Shown here in pieces: positions 7,801 to 15,617 of a stretch of DNA of 45,598 bases (its first letter is position 1; the number at the start of each line of letters is the position of its first letter). The translations under genes were made by a program, and so were the position numbers. The notes under the pieces are model-generated. The model was given only the letters and a program-made list of their open reading frames with translations. It was not told where the DNA came from and did no database searches. Origin of the DNA: Mycobacterium sp. 1274756.6 (lineage in GTDB: Bacteria > Actinomycetota > Actinomycetes > Mycobacteriales > Mycobacteriaceae). The DNA lies in the NCBI RefSeq assembly GCF_001668625.1, contig NZ_LZLJ01000026.1:1-45598 (forward strand). Direction: 5' to 3'.

Positions 7801-9144
7801 TCAGAACGCTAGATGGGCGATTGTGTAGATCACCAGGCCGGCCAGCGAGCCGACCACGGTGCCGTTGATCCGGATGAACTGCAGGTCGCGGCCGACGTGC
7901 AACTCAATGCGCCGGCTGGCCTCCGCGGCGTCCCAGCGTTCGATGGTCTCGGTGATGATCGCGGTGATCTCCACCCCGTATTGGGCGACCAGGTGCTGGG
8001 CGGCCCGCACCAGCCAGTTGTCGACCTTGTCGCGCAGTTCGGCGTCGTCGCGCAGCGACTCCCCGATGCGGACCACCGTCTCGGCCACCCGGCTGCGCAG
8101 CGTGCTCGACGGGTCGTCGACCCCCTCGAGCACCAGCCGTTTGAGGGTCTTCCACGCGGTCTCGGCGGCGGTGGTCACCTCCTCGCGCGCCATCAGCTGG
8201 TCCTTGACGTTGTCGGCCCGCGCGATGGTGTCCGGGTCGTGTTGCAGGTCCTCGGCGAAGTCGAACAGGAACCGGGTGGCCGACCGGCGCAGCTCGTGGT
8301 TGGGGTCGCGGCGCACCTTGTCGGTGAAGTCCATCAGCTCGCGGTGGATCCGGTCGCCGACCATCTGGTCGACGAACCGCGGCGTCCAGCCCGGCGAGTC
8401 GCGGGTGACCACCTTCTCGATGGTGTCCCCGGCGTTGAGCGACCACTGGAACGCGCGGTCGCAGAGCAGCTGGATCAGCGCCTCCTGCCGGTTCTCGGCG
8501 AGCAGGCTGCCCAACATCCGGCCCACCGGCGGACCCCACTGCGGTTCGGCGATGCGGCGCACGATCATCCGGTCGATCACCGTCTGCACGTCCTCGTCGC
8601 GCAGCAGCTCGACCAGGACCCGCAGCACGGTGGCGGTCTCCGCCGCGACCCGTTCGGCGTGACCGGCGTCGGCCAGCCACTTGCCGGCCCGGCTGGCCAC
8701 CTCCGCGTCGCGCAGCTTGGCCGCCACCACGTCGGGCGCCAGGAAGTTCTCCCGCACGAAGGTGCCCAGCCCCTGGCCGAGCTGGTCCTTCTTCCGCTTG
8801 ATGATCGCGGTGTGCGGGATCGGTAGGCCCAGCGGACGCTTGAACAGCGCCGTGACGGCAAACCAGTCGGCGAGCGCCCCCACCATGCCGGCCTCGGCGG
8901 CCGCGCCGACGTAGCCCACCCAGGTCGGCGCGGTGCCGTCGGACTGCGCCCACCGGCACAGCAGGAACACCACGGTGGCGCCGAGCAGGAAGCTCAGCGC
9001 CACCACCTTCATCACCCGCAGGGAACGGAGCCGCTCGGCGTCGGCGACCGGGTCGGCCCCGGCAAACGATTCCGCGAACGAGGTCCCCAGTCCGGGCTGG
9101 GGCGGGGCCGGGTCGGTTCGGAGCGCCACCGCACCATCATCCAC
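7801..9144 (-). CDS. DUF445 membrane protein (Rv0473 homologue)
   Basis: 447 aa. After a short polar N-terminus come two membrane helices (about 47-62, VVALSFLLGATVVFLLCRW, and 75-95 around the conserved GYVGAAAEAGMVGALADWFAVTALFKRPLG). A long soluble helical region follows (about 110-420), with a last hydrophobic helix at the C-terminus (GTVVGSLAGLVIYTIAHLAF). This is the DUF445 layout. Function is unknown; an envelope-associated role is inferred. The start is GTG 9144; other GTG codons a few residues downstream are possible. It runs in the same direction as the XRE gene and hbhA. Confidence 0.88.
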   Translation of the reverse strand: MDDGAVALRTDPAPPQPGLGTSFAESFAGADPVADAERLRSLRVMKVVALSFLLGATVVFLLCRWAQSDGTAPTWVGYVGAAAEAGMVGALADWFAVTALFKRPLGLPIPHTAIIKRKKDQLGQGLGTFVRENFLAPDVVAAKLRDAEVASRAGKWLADAGHAERVAAETATVLRVLVELLRDEDVQTVIDRMIVRRIAEPQWGPPVGRMLGSLLAENRQEALIQLLCDRAFQWSLNAGDTIEKVVTRDSPGWTPRFVDQMVGDRIHRELMDFTDKVRRDPNHELRRSATRFLFDFAEDLQHDPDTIARADNVKDQLMAREEVTTAAETAWKTLKRLVLEGVDDPSSTLRSRVAETVVRIGESLRDDAELRDKVDNWLVRAAQHLVAQYGVEITAIITETIERWDAAEASRRIELHVGRDLQFIRINGTVVGSLAGLVIYTIAHLAF

Positions 9145-9221
9145 GTTCTGCGGCCGCCGCGCCGGATGCCCGGAGACGCTGACCTACCGGGGCCATCCGT
9201 AGTATCGAGGGCATCGAGCGA

Positions 9222-9944
9222 ATGGGAACCGCGAAGGTGGACTCCGACATCCCGACGAGGAACGTGAAAGCCGACGGCCGGAAGCGCCGCTGGCATCAGC
9301 ACAAGGTGGAACGCCGCACCGAACTGGTCGACGGCACGTTGGAGGCTATCCGCCGCCGCGGGCGGGACGTGAGCATGGACGAGATCGCCGCCGACATCGG
9401 CGTCTCCAAAACGGTGCTCTACCGGTACTTCGTGGACAAGAACGACCTCACCACCGCGGTGATGATGCGGTTCGCGCAGACCACGCTGATCCCCAACATG
9501 GCGGCCGCGCTGTCGGCGCAGCTCGACGGCTTCGCCCTGACCCGCGAGATCATCCGGGTGTACGTGGACACCGTCGCGGCCGAACCGGAGATCTACCCGT
9601 TCGTGATGGCCAACAGTTCGGCGAGCAAGAGCAAGGTGATCGCCGACAGCGAGCGGATCATCGCCGGGATGCTGACGGTCATGCTGCGCCGGCGGATGCA
9701 AGAGGCCGGGATGGACACCCACGGCGTGGAGACCTGGTCCTACATGATCGTCGGCGGGGTGCAGCTGGCGACCCACTCGTGGATGTCGCACCGCCGGATG
9801 AGCTCCGATGAGCTGATCGACTACCTGCACATGCTGTCGTGGAACGCGCTGGTGGGCATCGTCGAAGTGGGTGGGTCACTGGAGAAGTTCAGCTCCATGC
9901 CGCACCCGTCCCCGATCGTGCCGTCGCTGGACGCCGCCCAATAG
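9222..9944 (+). CDS. madR: TetR-family regulator MadR (mycolic acid desaturase regulator)
   Basis: 240 aa, matching Rv0472c/MadR, a repressor of the acyl-ACP desaturase genes desA1 and desA2 that senses acyl-CoA. The TetR HTH lies at about residues 30-75 (MDEIAADIGVSKTVLYRYFVDKNDL), followed by a helical ligand-binding domain. A basic N-terminal arm (RKRRWHQHKVERR) precedes the HTH. TAGTAT lies 16 nt before the ATG. Its stop TAG (9942-9944) is directly followed by the stop of convergent fadB2, with no intergenic base. The Rv0471c-pcaA-umaA segment that lies here in M. tuberculosis is absent. Confidence 0.9.
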   Translation: MGTAKVDSDIPTRNVKADGRKRRWHQHKVERRTELVDGTLEAIRRRGRDVSMDEIAADIGVSKTVLYRYFVDKNDLTTAVMMRFAQTTLIPNMAAALSAQLDGFALTREIIRVYVDTVAAEPEIYPFVMANSSASKSKVIADSERIIAGMLTVMLRRRMQEAGMDTHGVETWSYMIVGGVQLATHSWMSHRRMSSDELIDYLHMLSWNALVGIVEVGGSLEKFSSMPHPSPIVPSLDAAQ

Positions 9945-10799
9945 TCAGTAGTCGTAGAAACCGCGCCCGGACTTCTTGCCGAGCTGGCCGGCCTCGACCA
10001 TGCGCAGCAGCAGCGGCGGCGGCGCGAGGTGGGGTTGCTTGAACTCGTCGAAGAGCTTGTCGGCGATGAGCTTCAGCGTGTCCAGCCCGACCAGGTCGGA
10101 CAGCCGCAGCGGGCCCATCGGGTGCGACAGCCCGGCCACCACCGCCTTGTCGACGTCGGCCACGGTGGCGAAGCCGTCCTCCACCATCCGGATCGCCGAG
10201 AGCAGGTAGGGCACCAGCAGCGCGTTGACCACGAAGCCCGAGCGGTCCGAGCAACGCACCACCTGCTTGCCGAGCACCTCCCCGGCGAACTGCTCGGTGC
10301 GCTCGATGGCGCTCTCGTCGGTGACCAGGGTGCTGACCAACTCGACCAGCGGCAGCACCGGCACCGGATTGAAGAAGTGCAGGCCCAGCACCCGCTGCGG
10401 GTTCTCGGTGGCCGCGGCGATCCGCATGATCGGGATCGAGGAGGTGTTCGACGCCAGCACCGCGGTCGGGTCGGTGATGATCCGGTCGAGGTCGGCGAAC
10501 AGCCCCGCCTTGACCGTCTCGTCCTCGATGACCGCCTCGATCACCAGCTGCCGGTCGGCCATGTCGGTCAGGTCGCAGGTGAAGCTGAGCTGGGAGAGCA
10601 CCTGGTCGCGTTCGCGTTCGGTGATCTTGCCCGCACTCACCCCGCGCTCCAGGGACTTGGTGATGCGGTTGCGGCCCGCGGTGACCAGCGCCTCGGAGGT
10701 CTCGAACACCGTCACCGCCACGCCGGCACGCGCCGACACCTCGGCGATGCCCGCCCCCATCTGCCCGGCGCCGATGACGCCCACTCGTTCGATCGACAC
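9945..10799 (-). CDS. fadB2: 3-hydroxybutyryl-CoA dehydrogenase FadB2
   Basis: Oxidises (S)-3-hydroxybutyryl-CoA to acetoacetyl-CoA with NAD(P), in beta-oxidation or its reverse. The 284-aa protein opens with the dinucleotide motif GVIGAGQMGAGIAE, has the 3HCDH signature LGLHFFNPVPVLPLVELV with the catalytic His, and ends GKKSGRGFYDY. I set the start at GTG 10799 (VSIERVG), because AAGGAG lies just upstream; the longer frame from 10844 runs through a hairpin. It lies downstream of icl1 on the same strand, separated by a 299-bp leader with repeats, which fits shared use in fatty-acid growth. Confidence 0.95.
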   Translation of the reverse strand: MSIERVGVIGAGQMGAGIAEVSARAGVAVTVFETSEALVTAGRNRITKSLERGVSAGKITERERDQVLSQLSFTCDLTDMADRQLVIEAVIEDETVKAGLFADLDRIITDPTAVLASNTSSIPIMRIAAATENPQRVLGLHFFNPVPVLPLVELVSTLVTDESAIERTEQFAGEVLGKQVVRCSDRSGFVVNALLVPYLLSAIRMVEDGFATVADVDKAVVAGLSHPMGPLRLSDLVGLDTLKLIADKLFDEFKQPHLAPPPLLLRMVEAGQLGKKSGRGFYDY

Positions 10800-11098
10800 G
10801 GTTCTCCTTAATGGTTCGCGGCAGCAACAGGCCCTGCCCAACATCGCTGGGCAGGGCCCGTGCTGTCAACTTTTCCCAGTTGCCTGCGACCGAGCCCGCC
10901 GTCCGGCCGCCGAGCGTGCGCGTGCTGCGAGAAATCTGCCGAAATTTCGCAGTGCTGACACGTTCGGCGCGGGCGCCCGGCTCACGCCGGTCGGCTCAGT
11001 GGCCCCAGGCTCGGTTCCACCTCGCCTCCCGGCTCACGCCGGTCGGCTCAGTGCCCCAGGCTCGGTTCCACCTCGCCTCCCGGCTCACGCCGGTCGGC
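10800..11098. other. icl1-fadB2 intergenic region: hairpin and tandem repeats
   Basis: This 299-bp region has no convincing gene. It contains the fadB2 ribosome binding site (AAGGAG), a very strong hairpin at 10830-10858, a moderately AT-rich patch with a run of four T at about 10868-10880, and from 10976 a 52-bp tandem repeat reaching into the end of icl1. A fadB2 promoter is not obvious. Confidence 0.6.
10830..10858 (-). terminator. Strong hairpin between icl1 and fadB2
   Basis: An 11-bp perfect stem, GGCCCTGCCCA (10830-10840) with TGGGCAGGGCC (10848-10858), and a 7-nt loop. It would end or attenuate transcription coming from icl1 just before fadB2. No U tract follows on the minus strand, so it could instead be an mRNA-stability element at the fadB2 5' end. 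Confidence 0.5.
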
Positions 11099-11104
11099 TC
11101 AGTG
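10976..11104. repeat. 52/51-bp tandem repeat, about 2.5 copies, overlapping the icl1 stop
   Basis: Units start at 10976, 11028 and 11079 with CCCGGCTCACGCCGGTCGGC and run on as CTCAGTGSCCCAGGCTCG. The first unit is 52 bp and the second 51 bp (one G fewer). The third is partial, about 26 bp, and contains the icl1 stop codon (11099-11101). Each unit includes a small hairpin, CCGGC-TCAC-GCCGG. Confidence 0.9.
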
Positions 11105-12385
11105 GAACTGCCCCTCCTCGGTGGAGCCGGCCAGCGCGGTGGTCGAGGAGTTCGGGTCCACGGTGGTGGCGATCCGGTCGAAGTAGCCGGCACCGACCTC
11201 GCGCTGGTGACGGGTGGCGGTGTAGCCGCGCTCCTCGGCGGCGAACTCGCGCTCCTGCAGCTCGACGTAGGCGCTCATCTGGTTGCGGGCGTAGCCGTAG
11301 GCCAGGTCGAACATCGAGTAGTTCAGCGCGTGGAAGCCGGCCAGGGTGATGAACTGGAACTTGAAGCCCATCGCGCCGAGCTCGTTCTGGAACTTGGCGA
11401 TGGTCGCGTCGTCGAGGTGCTTCTTCCAGTTGAACGACGGCGAGCAGTTGTAGGCCAGCATCTGGTCGGGGTACTCGGCCTTCACCGCCTCGGCGAACCG
11501 CTTGGCCAGCTCCAGGTCCGGGGTGCCGGTCTCCATCCAGATCAGGTCCGCGTAGGGGGCGTAGGCCTTGGCCCGCGCGATGCACGGCTCGATGCCGTTC
11601 TTCACCTGGTAGAAGCCCTCGGCGGTGCGCTCGCCGGTGATGAACGGCTGGTCGCGCTCGTCGACGTCGGAGGTGATCAGGGTGGCCGCCTCCGCGTCGG
11701 TCCGGGCGATGACCACGGTCGGCACGTCGGCGACGTCCGCGGCCAGCCGCGCCGAGGTCAGCGTGCGGATGTGCTGCTGGGTGGGGATGAGCACCTTGCC
11801 GCCCAGGTGGCCGCACTTCTTCTCCGAGGCCAGCTGGTCCTCCCAGTGCGAGCCGGCCACCCCGGCGGTGATCATCGCCTTCTGCAGCTCGAAGACGTTG
11901 AGCGCCCCACCGAAGCCGGCCTCACCGTCGGCGACGATCGGCACCAGCCAGTTGTCCACCGAGGTGTCACCCTCGACCTTGGCGATCTGGTCGGCGCGCA
12001 GCAGCGCGTTGTTGATCCGGCGCACCACGGTCGGCACCGAGTTGGCCGGGTACAGGCTCTGGTCGGGGTAGGTGTGCCCGGACAGGTTCGCATCCCCGGC
12101 GACCTGCCACCCGGACAGGTAGATGGCCTTCAGCCCGGCCCGGACCTGCTGGACGGCCATGTTGCCGGTCAGCGCGCCCAGGGCGTTGACGTAGTCCATC
12201 GAGTGCAGCTGGTCCCACAGCACCTCGGCGCCGCGGCGGGCCAGGGTGTTCTCCTCGACGACGTGGCCCTGCAGCGCCACCACGTCCTCGGGGCTGTAGG
12301 TGCGGGTGACGCCCTTCCAGCGCGGGTTGTGGTCCCAGTCGTGCTGGATCTGCTCGGGGCTCTTGGGGGTGCCAACAGTCGACAT
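11099..12385 (-). CDS. icl1: Isocitrate lyase Icl1
   Basis: Cleaves isocitrate to glyoxylate and succinate in the glyoxylate shunt, and in mycobacteria also acts on methylisocitrate. At 428 aa it is the length of M. tuberculosis Icl1. The catalytic signature KKCGHLGGK is present with Cys191, as are the substrate-binding WMETGTPD and [12 protein letters not shown] segments. AAGGAG lies 5 nt before the ATG. A 279-bp upstream region carries TTTGC motifs and a palindrome that could bind RamB, encoded two genes away. The stop codon lies inside a tandem repeat. Confidence 0.98.
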   Translation of the reverse strand: MSTVGTPKSPEQIQHDWDHNPRWKGVTRTYSPEDVVALQGHVVEENTLARRGAEVLWDQLHSMDYVNALGALTGNMAVQQVRAGLKAIYLSGWQVAGDANLSGHTYPDQSLYPANSVPTVVRRINNALLRADQIAKVEGDTSVDNWLVPIVADGEAGFGGALNVFELQKAMITAGVAGSHWEDQLASEKKCGHLGGKVLIPTQQHIRTLTSARLAADVADVPTVVIARTDAEAATLITSDVDERDQPFITGERTAEGFYQVKNGIEPCIARAKAYAPYADLIWMETGTPDLELAKRFAEAVKAEYPDQMLAYNCSPSFNWKKHLDDATIAKFQNELGAMGFKFQFITLAGFHALNYSMFDLAYGYARNQMSAYVELQEREFAAEERGYTATRHQREVGAGYFDRIATTVDPNSSTTALAGSTEEGQFH

Positions 12386-12561
12386 CGGTGCTCCTTGCTG
12401 TCCGAAGCCACGGGATCAACGGGGGTTGCGCGGTCGCATCCGGTTTGCTCAGCGCCACCAGGCTGCTAATCCGGCAATGGCTTCACTCGTTTGCTAACCC
12501 GACTTTGGCACGCAAGTATTCGCAGGTCAAACGATTTTTCTGCTAATTTCCGCTACGACCT

Positions 12562-12582
12562 TGTCAAACTTGGCTAAGTTTG
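12562..12582. promoter_or_regulatory. Palindrome and TTGACA in the icl1 upstream region
   Basis: CAAACTT-GGCT-AAGTTTG at 12565-12582 is a perfect 7-bp inverted repeat and runs into TTTGCGAA. On the minus strand TTGACA (12567-12562) overlaps one arm and could be a -35 for icl1, though no clean TANNNT follows at 17 nt. Further TTTGC-like motifs lie at about 12441 and 12489. RamB sites in related actinobacteria have TTTGC cores, so this is the best operator candidate. Confidence 0.45.
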
Positions 12583-12664
12583 CGAAGAACGAGAACGCGT
12601 TCTACCCCGACTTAGCTACTGGCGGGTAACCGTCCGGTGCAGGTCAGCACGGGTTTTCGCGATG

Positions 12665-13486
12665 TCAGCAGGGCATCAGCGCCGCGATGGCCTTGACCTC
12701 GTCGCCGACGGCGTATGTGAGCGTCGTAACAGTGCGGTCGAGCAGGTGCGGACCGAACTGGTCGGTCGATCCGGCCGGATGGACGTGGGTGAGGATCTCC
12801 AGCTTGTCGCCGAGCGCGACCGGCGCGTCGTGTTCGATGGCCACCCGCAACGGCGCGGCGAGCAGTTCGGGGTGACCGGCGAGGCAGTCCTCCACCACGC
12901 TCCAGTAGACCGAATTGTTGACATGGTCGAACAGGTCGATGTCGGTGACCCGGATCGGGTAGTCGTGGATCTCGGTGGCGTTCTCCCGACTGCCCGCGCT
13001 CAGGTAGGCCTTCCAGCGCAGCCGGCCTTCACTGGTGGTGCGGGCCAGCCCGGCCAGGAAGTCATCGGCGATGCGCGCCGGCCCCTGGGTTTCGCGGTTG
13101 ATGTGGATCCAGAACGCCTCCGACTCCATCAGCCCGCCCTTGCGGCCGTCGATACGCACCCGCATCTGACACCACCGGTTGGACGTGCCCGAGCACCACC
13201 GCCGTACCCGCAGCATGTCCTGGAACTCGATCGGCCGGATCAGATCGATGACGGTGCGCCGCACGATCCACAGCGGGTGGGTCTCCTCGTAACCCATCTC
13301 CCGCAGCTGGTCGGAGCCGATGTCCTGGATGTGGCGGGCGGCGGCGTCGAAACGCAACCGGCCGGCGCGGTCGATGTCGGCGATCCGCAGCGGCCACTGC
13401 CGGTCGAAGACGTCCGGGTGCGGATCGGGCACCGGCATCATCTGCTTGCCCAGCCCGGTCGGTGCTGCGGGGTTCGTGCCTGCCAT
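12665..13486 (-). CDS. Acyl-ACP thioesterase-family protein (Rv0466 homologue)
   Basis: 273 aa with two hot-dog folds, as in FatA-type acyl-ACP thioesterases. The first half carries DIDRAGRLRFDAAARHIQDIG and the second the matching DIDLFDHVNNSVYWSVVEDCL with the conserved Asp, Asn and His-type active-site cluster. It would release fatty acids from a carrier; the natural substrate is not shown. I chose ATG 13486 (MAGTNPAAP), which has AGGAC upstream and lies close to the Rv0466 start; a start at MMPVPDPHP is also possible, while the frame up to 13609 runs into the ramB promoter. It is divergent from ramB. Confidence 0.88.
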   Translation of the reverse strand: MAGTNPAAPTGLGKQMMPVPDPHPDVFDRQWPLRIADIDRAGRLRFDAAARHIQDIGSDQLREMGYEETHPLWIVRRTVIDLIRPIEFQDMLRVRRWCSGTSNRWCQMRVRIDGRKGGLMESEAFWIHINRETQGPARIADDFLAGLARTTSEGRLRWKAYLSAGSRENATEIHDYPIRVTDIDLFDHVNNSVYWSVVEDCLAGHPELLAAPLRVAIEHDAPVALGDKLEILTHVHPAGSTDQFGPHLLDRTVTTLTYAVGDEVKAIAALMPC

Positions 13487-13559
13487 CGCGCTTGTCCTGT
13501 CCGTCACCACGCCTGCTCTGTGCCCTATTACCGTAAACAACAAACCTGGATGCGAATCC

Positions 13560-13590
13560 TGCCAAGCCTGTTTTGGCAAGCTTGTAACCT
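13560..13590 (+). promoter_or_regulatory. ramB promoter with inverted repeat
   Basis: TAACCT at 13585-13590 lies 6 nt before the ramB ATG (13597), so the mRNA is predicted to be leaderless. TGCCAA (13560-13565) and TTGGCA (13573-13578) form an inverted repeat over the -35 area, a good position for autorepression. Confidence 0.5.
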
Positions 13591-13596
13591 GGTCAG

Positions 13597-15009
13597 ATGG
13601 CGAAAACATACGTCGGTTCCCGAGTCCGCCAACTACGCAAGGAACGCGGCTTCAGCCAGGCCGGGCTGGCCCAGATGCTCGAGATCTCGCCGAGCTACCT
13701 CAACCAGATCGAGCACGACGTGCGTCCGCTGACGGTGGCGGTGCTGTTGCGGATCACCGAGGTGTTCGGGGTCGACGCCACCTTCTTCGCCCCGCAGGAC
13801 GACACCCGCCTGGTCGCCGAGTTGCGGGAGGTGCTGCTGGACCGTGACGTGGACGCCACCGTCGACATGGCGGAGGTCGTCGAGGTGGTCAATGGCCACC
13901 CCGAGGTGGCGCGCGCCATGGTCAACCTGCACCGGCGGTACCGGATCACCACCACCCAGCTGGCCGCCGCCACCGAGGAGCGCTACTCCGACGGCAGCGG
14001 CGCGATCACGATGCCGCACGAAGAGGTGCGGGACTTCTTCTACCAGCGGCAGAACTACCTGCACGAATTGGACACCGCCGCCGAGGATCTCGCCTACCAG
14101 ATGCGCCGTCACCAGGGCGAGCTGGCCGTCGAGTTGGCCCACCGGCTCACCGAGCGGCACGGGGTGCACATCAACCGGCGGATCGATCTGGGCGAGACGG
14201 TGCTGCACCGCTATGACCCGCGCACCAAGACCCTGGACATCAGCAACCACCTGTCGTGGGGGCAGCGGGTGTTCAAAATGGCCGCCGAGTTGGCCTACCT
14301 GGAATTCGACGACATGATCAACGCCCTGGTCGACGAGGGCAACTACACCTCCAAGGACTCCCGGACCCTGGCCCGGCTGGGCTTGGCCAACTACTTCGCG
14401 GCGGCGCTGGTGTTGCCGTACCGGCAGTTTCACGACAGCGCCGAGAACTACCGCTATGACATCGAGCGGCTCTCGGCCTTCTACCGGGTCTCCTACGAGA
14501 CGGTGGCGCACCGGCTCTCCACCCTGCAGCGGCCGTCGATGCGCGGCGTGCCGTTCTCGTTCGTCCGGGTGGACCGGGCCGGAAACATGTCAAAGCGACA
14601 GTCGGCCACCGGTTTCCACTTCTCCTCCAGCGGCGGCACCTGTCCGCTGTGGAACGTCTACGAGACCTTCTCCGAGCCGGGCAAGATCCTGGTCCAGATC
14701 GCGCAGATGCCCGACGGACGCAACTATCTGTGGGTGGCGCGCACCGTCGAGCGCCGAGCCGCCCGATACGGCCAGCCGGGCAAGACATTTGCGATCGGCC
14801 TGGGCTGCGAACTGCGCCAGGCCCACCGGCTGGTGTACTCCGACGGGCTGGATCTGGGCGGGGAGAACGCCACCCCGATCGGGGCGGGTTGCCGGGTCTG
14901 CGAACGCGACAAGTGCCCGCAGCGTGCGTTTCCCGCCTTGGGCAGCGACCTCGACCTCGATGAGCACCGCAGCACGGTTTCGCCCTATCTGGTCAAGCAC
15001 CCCCGCTGA
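13597..15009 (+). CDS. ramB: Transcriptional regulator RamB
   Basis: Regulator of acetate and glyoxylate-cycle genes, including icl1 in M. tuberculosis. 470 aa. An XRE-type HTH lies at residues about 8-62 (VRQLRKERGFSQAGLAQMLEISPSYLNQIEHDVRPL). An IrrE-like middle region follows, then a C-terminal domain with Cys motifs: GGTCPLWN and GAGCRVCERDKCPQRAFP (three Cys plus His/Arg, a possible metal or redox site). The sequence is near-collinear with Rv0465c. No Shine-Dalgarno is present and the -10 lies 6 nt upstream, so it is predicted leaderless. The target icl1 lies 1.2 kb away. Confidence 0.97.
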   Translation: MAKTYVGSRVRQLRKERGFSQAGLAQMLEISPSYLNQIEHDVRPLTVAVLLRITEVFGVDATFFAPQDDTRLVAELREVLLDRDVDATVDMAEVVEVVNGHPEVARAMVNLHRRYRITTTQLAAATEERYSDGSGAITMPHEEVRDFFYQRQNYLHELDTAAEDLAYQMRRHQGELAVELAHRLTERHGVHINRRIDLGETVLHRYDPRTKTLDISNHLSWGQRVFKMAAELAYLEFDDMINALVDEGNYTSKDSRTLARLGLANYFAAALVLPYRQFHDSAENYRYDIERLSAFYRVSYETVAHRLSTLQRPSMRGVPFSFVRVDRAGNMSKRQSATGFHFSSSGGTCPLWNVYETFSEPGKILVQIAQMPDGRNYLWVARTVERRAARYGQPGKTFAIGLGCELRQAHRLVYSDGLDLGGENATPIGAGCRVCERDKCPQRAFPALGSDLDLDEHRSTVSPYLVKHPR

Positions 15010-15061
15010 GCCCCGCCCGGTGTAGGGTGCGCAGAAATCCGAACCGCTAGTGAGGGAGACC

Positions 15062-15601
15062 ATGAGCGACCAGCCTCGCCTGCCCGCGCCGTCGTTGGGC
15101 GATCTCGGGCTGTTCAACTGGGTGTTCTGCAAGGTGGCGTCCTGGCGGCTCGGCGTGGAGAACATGCACCTGTTCGCCACCCTGGGCCAGCACAAGCGGC
15201 TGCTGAAAGCATGGCTGCCGTTCGGCGGGGTCTTGCTGCGCGGGAAACTGCCCAAGCGCGACACCGAGCTGGTGATCCTGCGGGTGGCGCACCTGCGCGA
15301 ATCCGAATACGAGCTGCAACACCACCGCCGGATCGCCCGGACCGTCGGACTCGACGATGCGGTGCAGGACGCGATCTTCGCCGGACCCGACGCCGATGGC
15401 CTGACCGAGCGGCAACGGGTGCTGCTCACCGCCACCGACGAGTTGGTGCACACCCGCACCCTCTCCGACGCGACGTGGGCCCGGCTGTCCGAGCAGCTCG
15501 ATCGCGCCCGGCTCATCGAGTTCGTCACCTTAGCCGGGCAATACGACGCCCTCGCAGCGACGTTGAGCGCGTTGCGGGTACCGCTGGACTACCCGGAGTA
15601 G
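15062..15601 (+). CDS. AhpD/carboxymuconolactone-decarboxylase-like protein (Rv0464c homologue)
   Basis: 179 aa, all helical, with the AhpD-like core LPKRDTELVILRVAHLRESEYELQHHRRIARTVGL. The CxxC pair of AhpD is missing, and the E-x3-Q/L-HH pattern of the non-thiol branch is present, so it is unlikely to be a peroxidase. GTGAGGGAG before the ATG at 15062 serves as ribosome binding site; four upstream codons are open but unlikely. It follows ramB by 52 bp on the same strand, as Rv0464c follows Rv0465c. Confidence 0.87.
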   Translation: MSDQPRLPAPSLGDLGLFNWVFCKVASWRLGVENMHLFATLGQHKRLLKAWLPFGGVLLRGKLPKRDTELVILRVAHLRESEYELQHHRRIARTVGLDDAVQDAIFAGPDADGLTERQRVLLTATDELVHTRTLSDATWARLSEQLDRARLIEFVTLAGQYDALAATLSALRVPLDYPE

Positions 15602-15617
15602 CCGCGGCCCCGACGGT

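Noticed and set aside
10976..11104. CRISPR-like array at the end of icl1
   Set aside because: Units are head-to-tail without variable spacers and number only two and a half; there are no cas genes.
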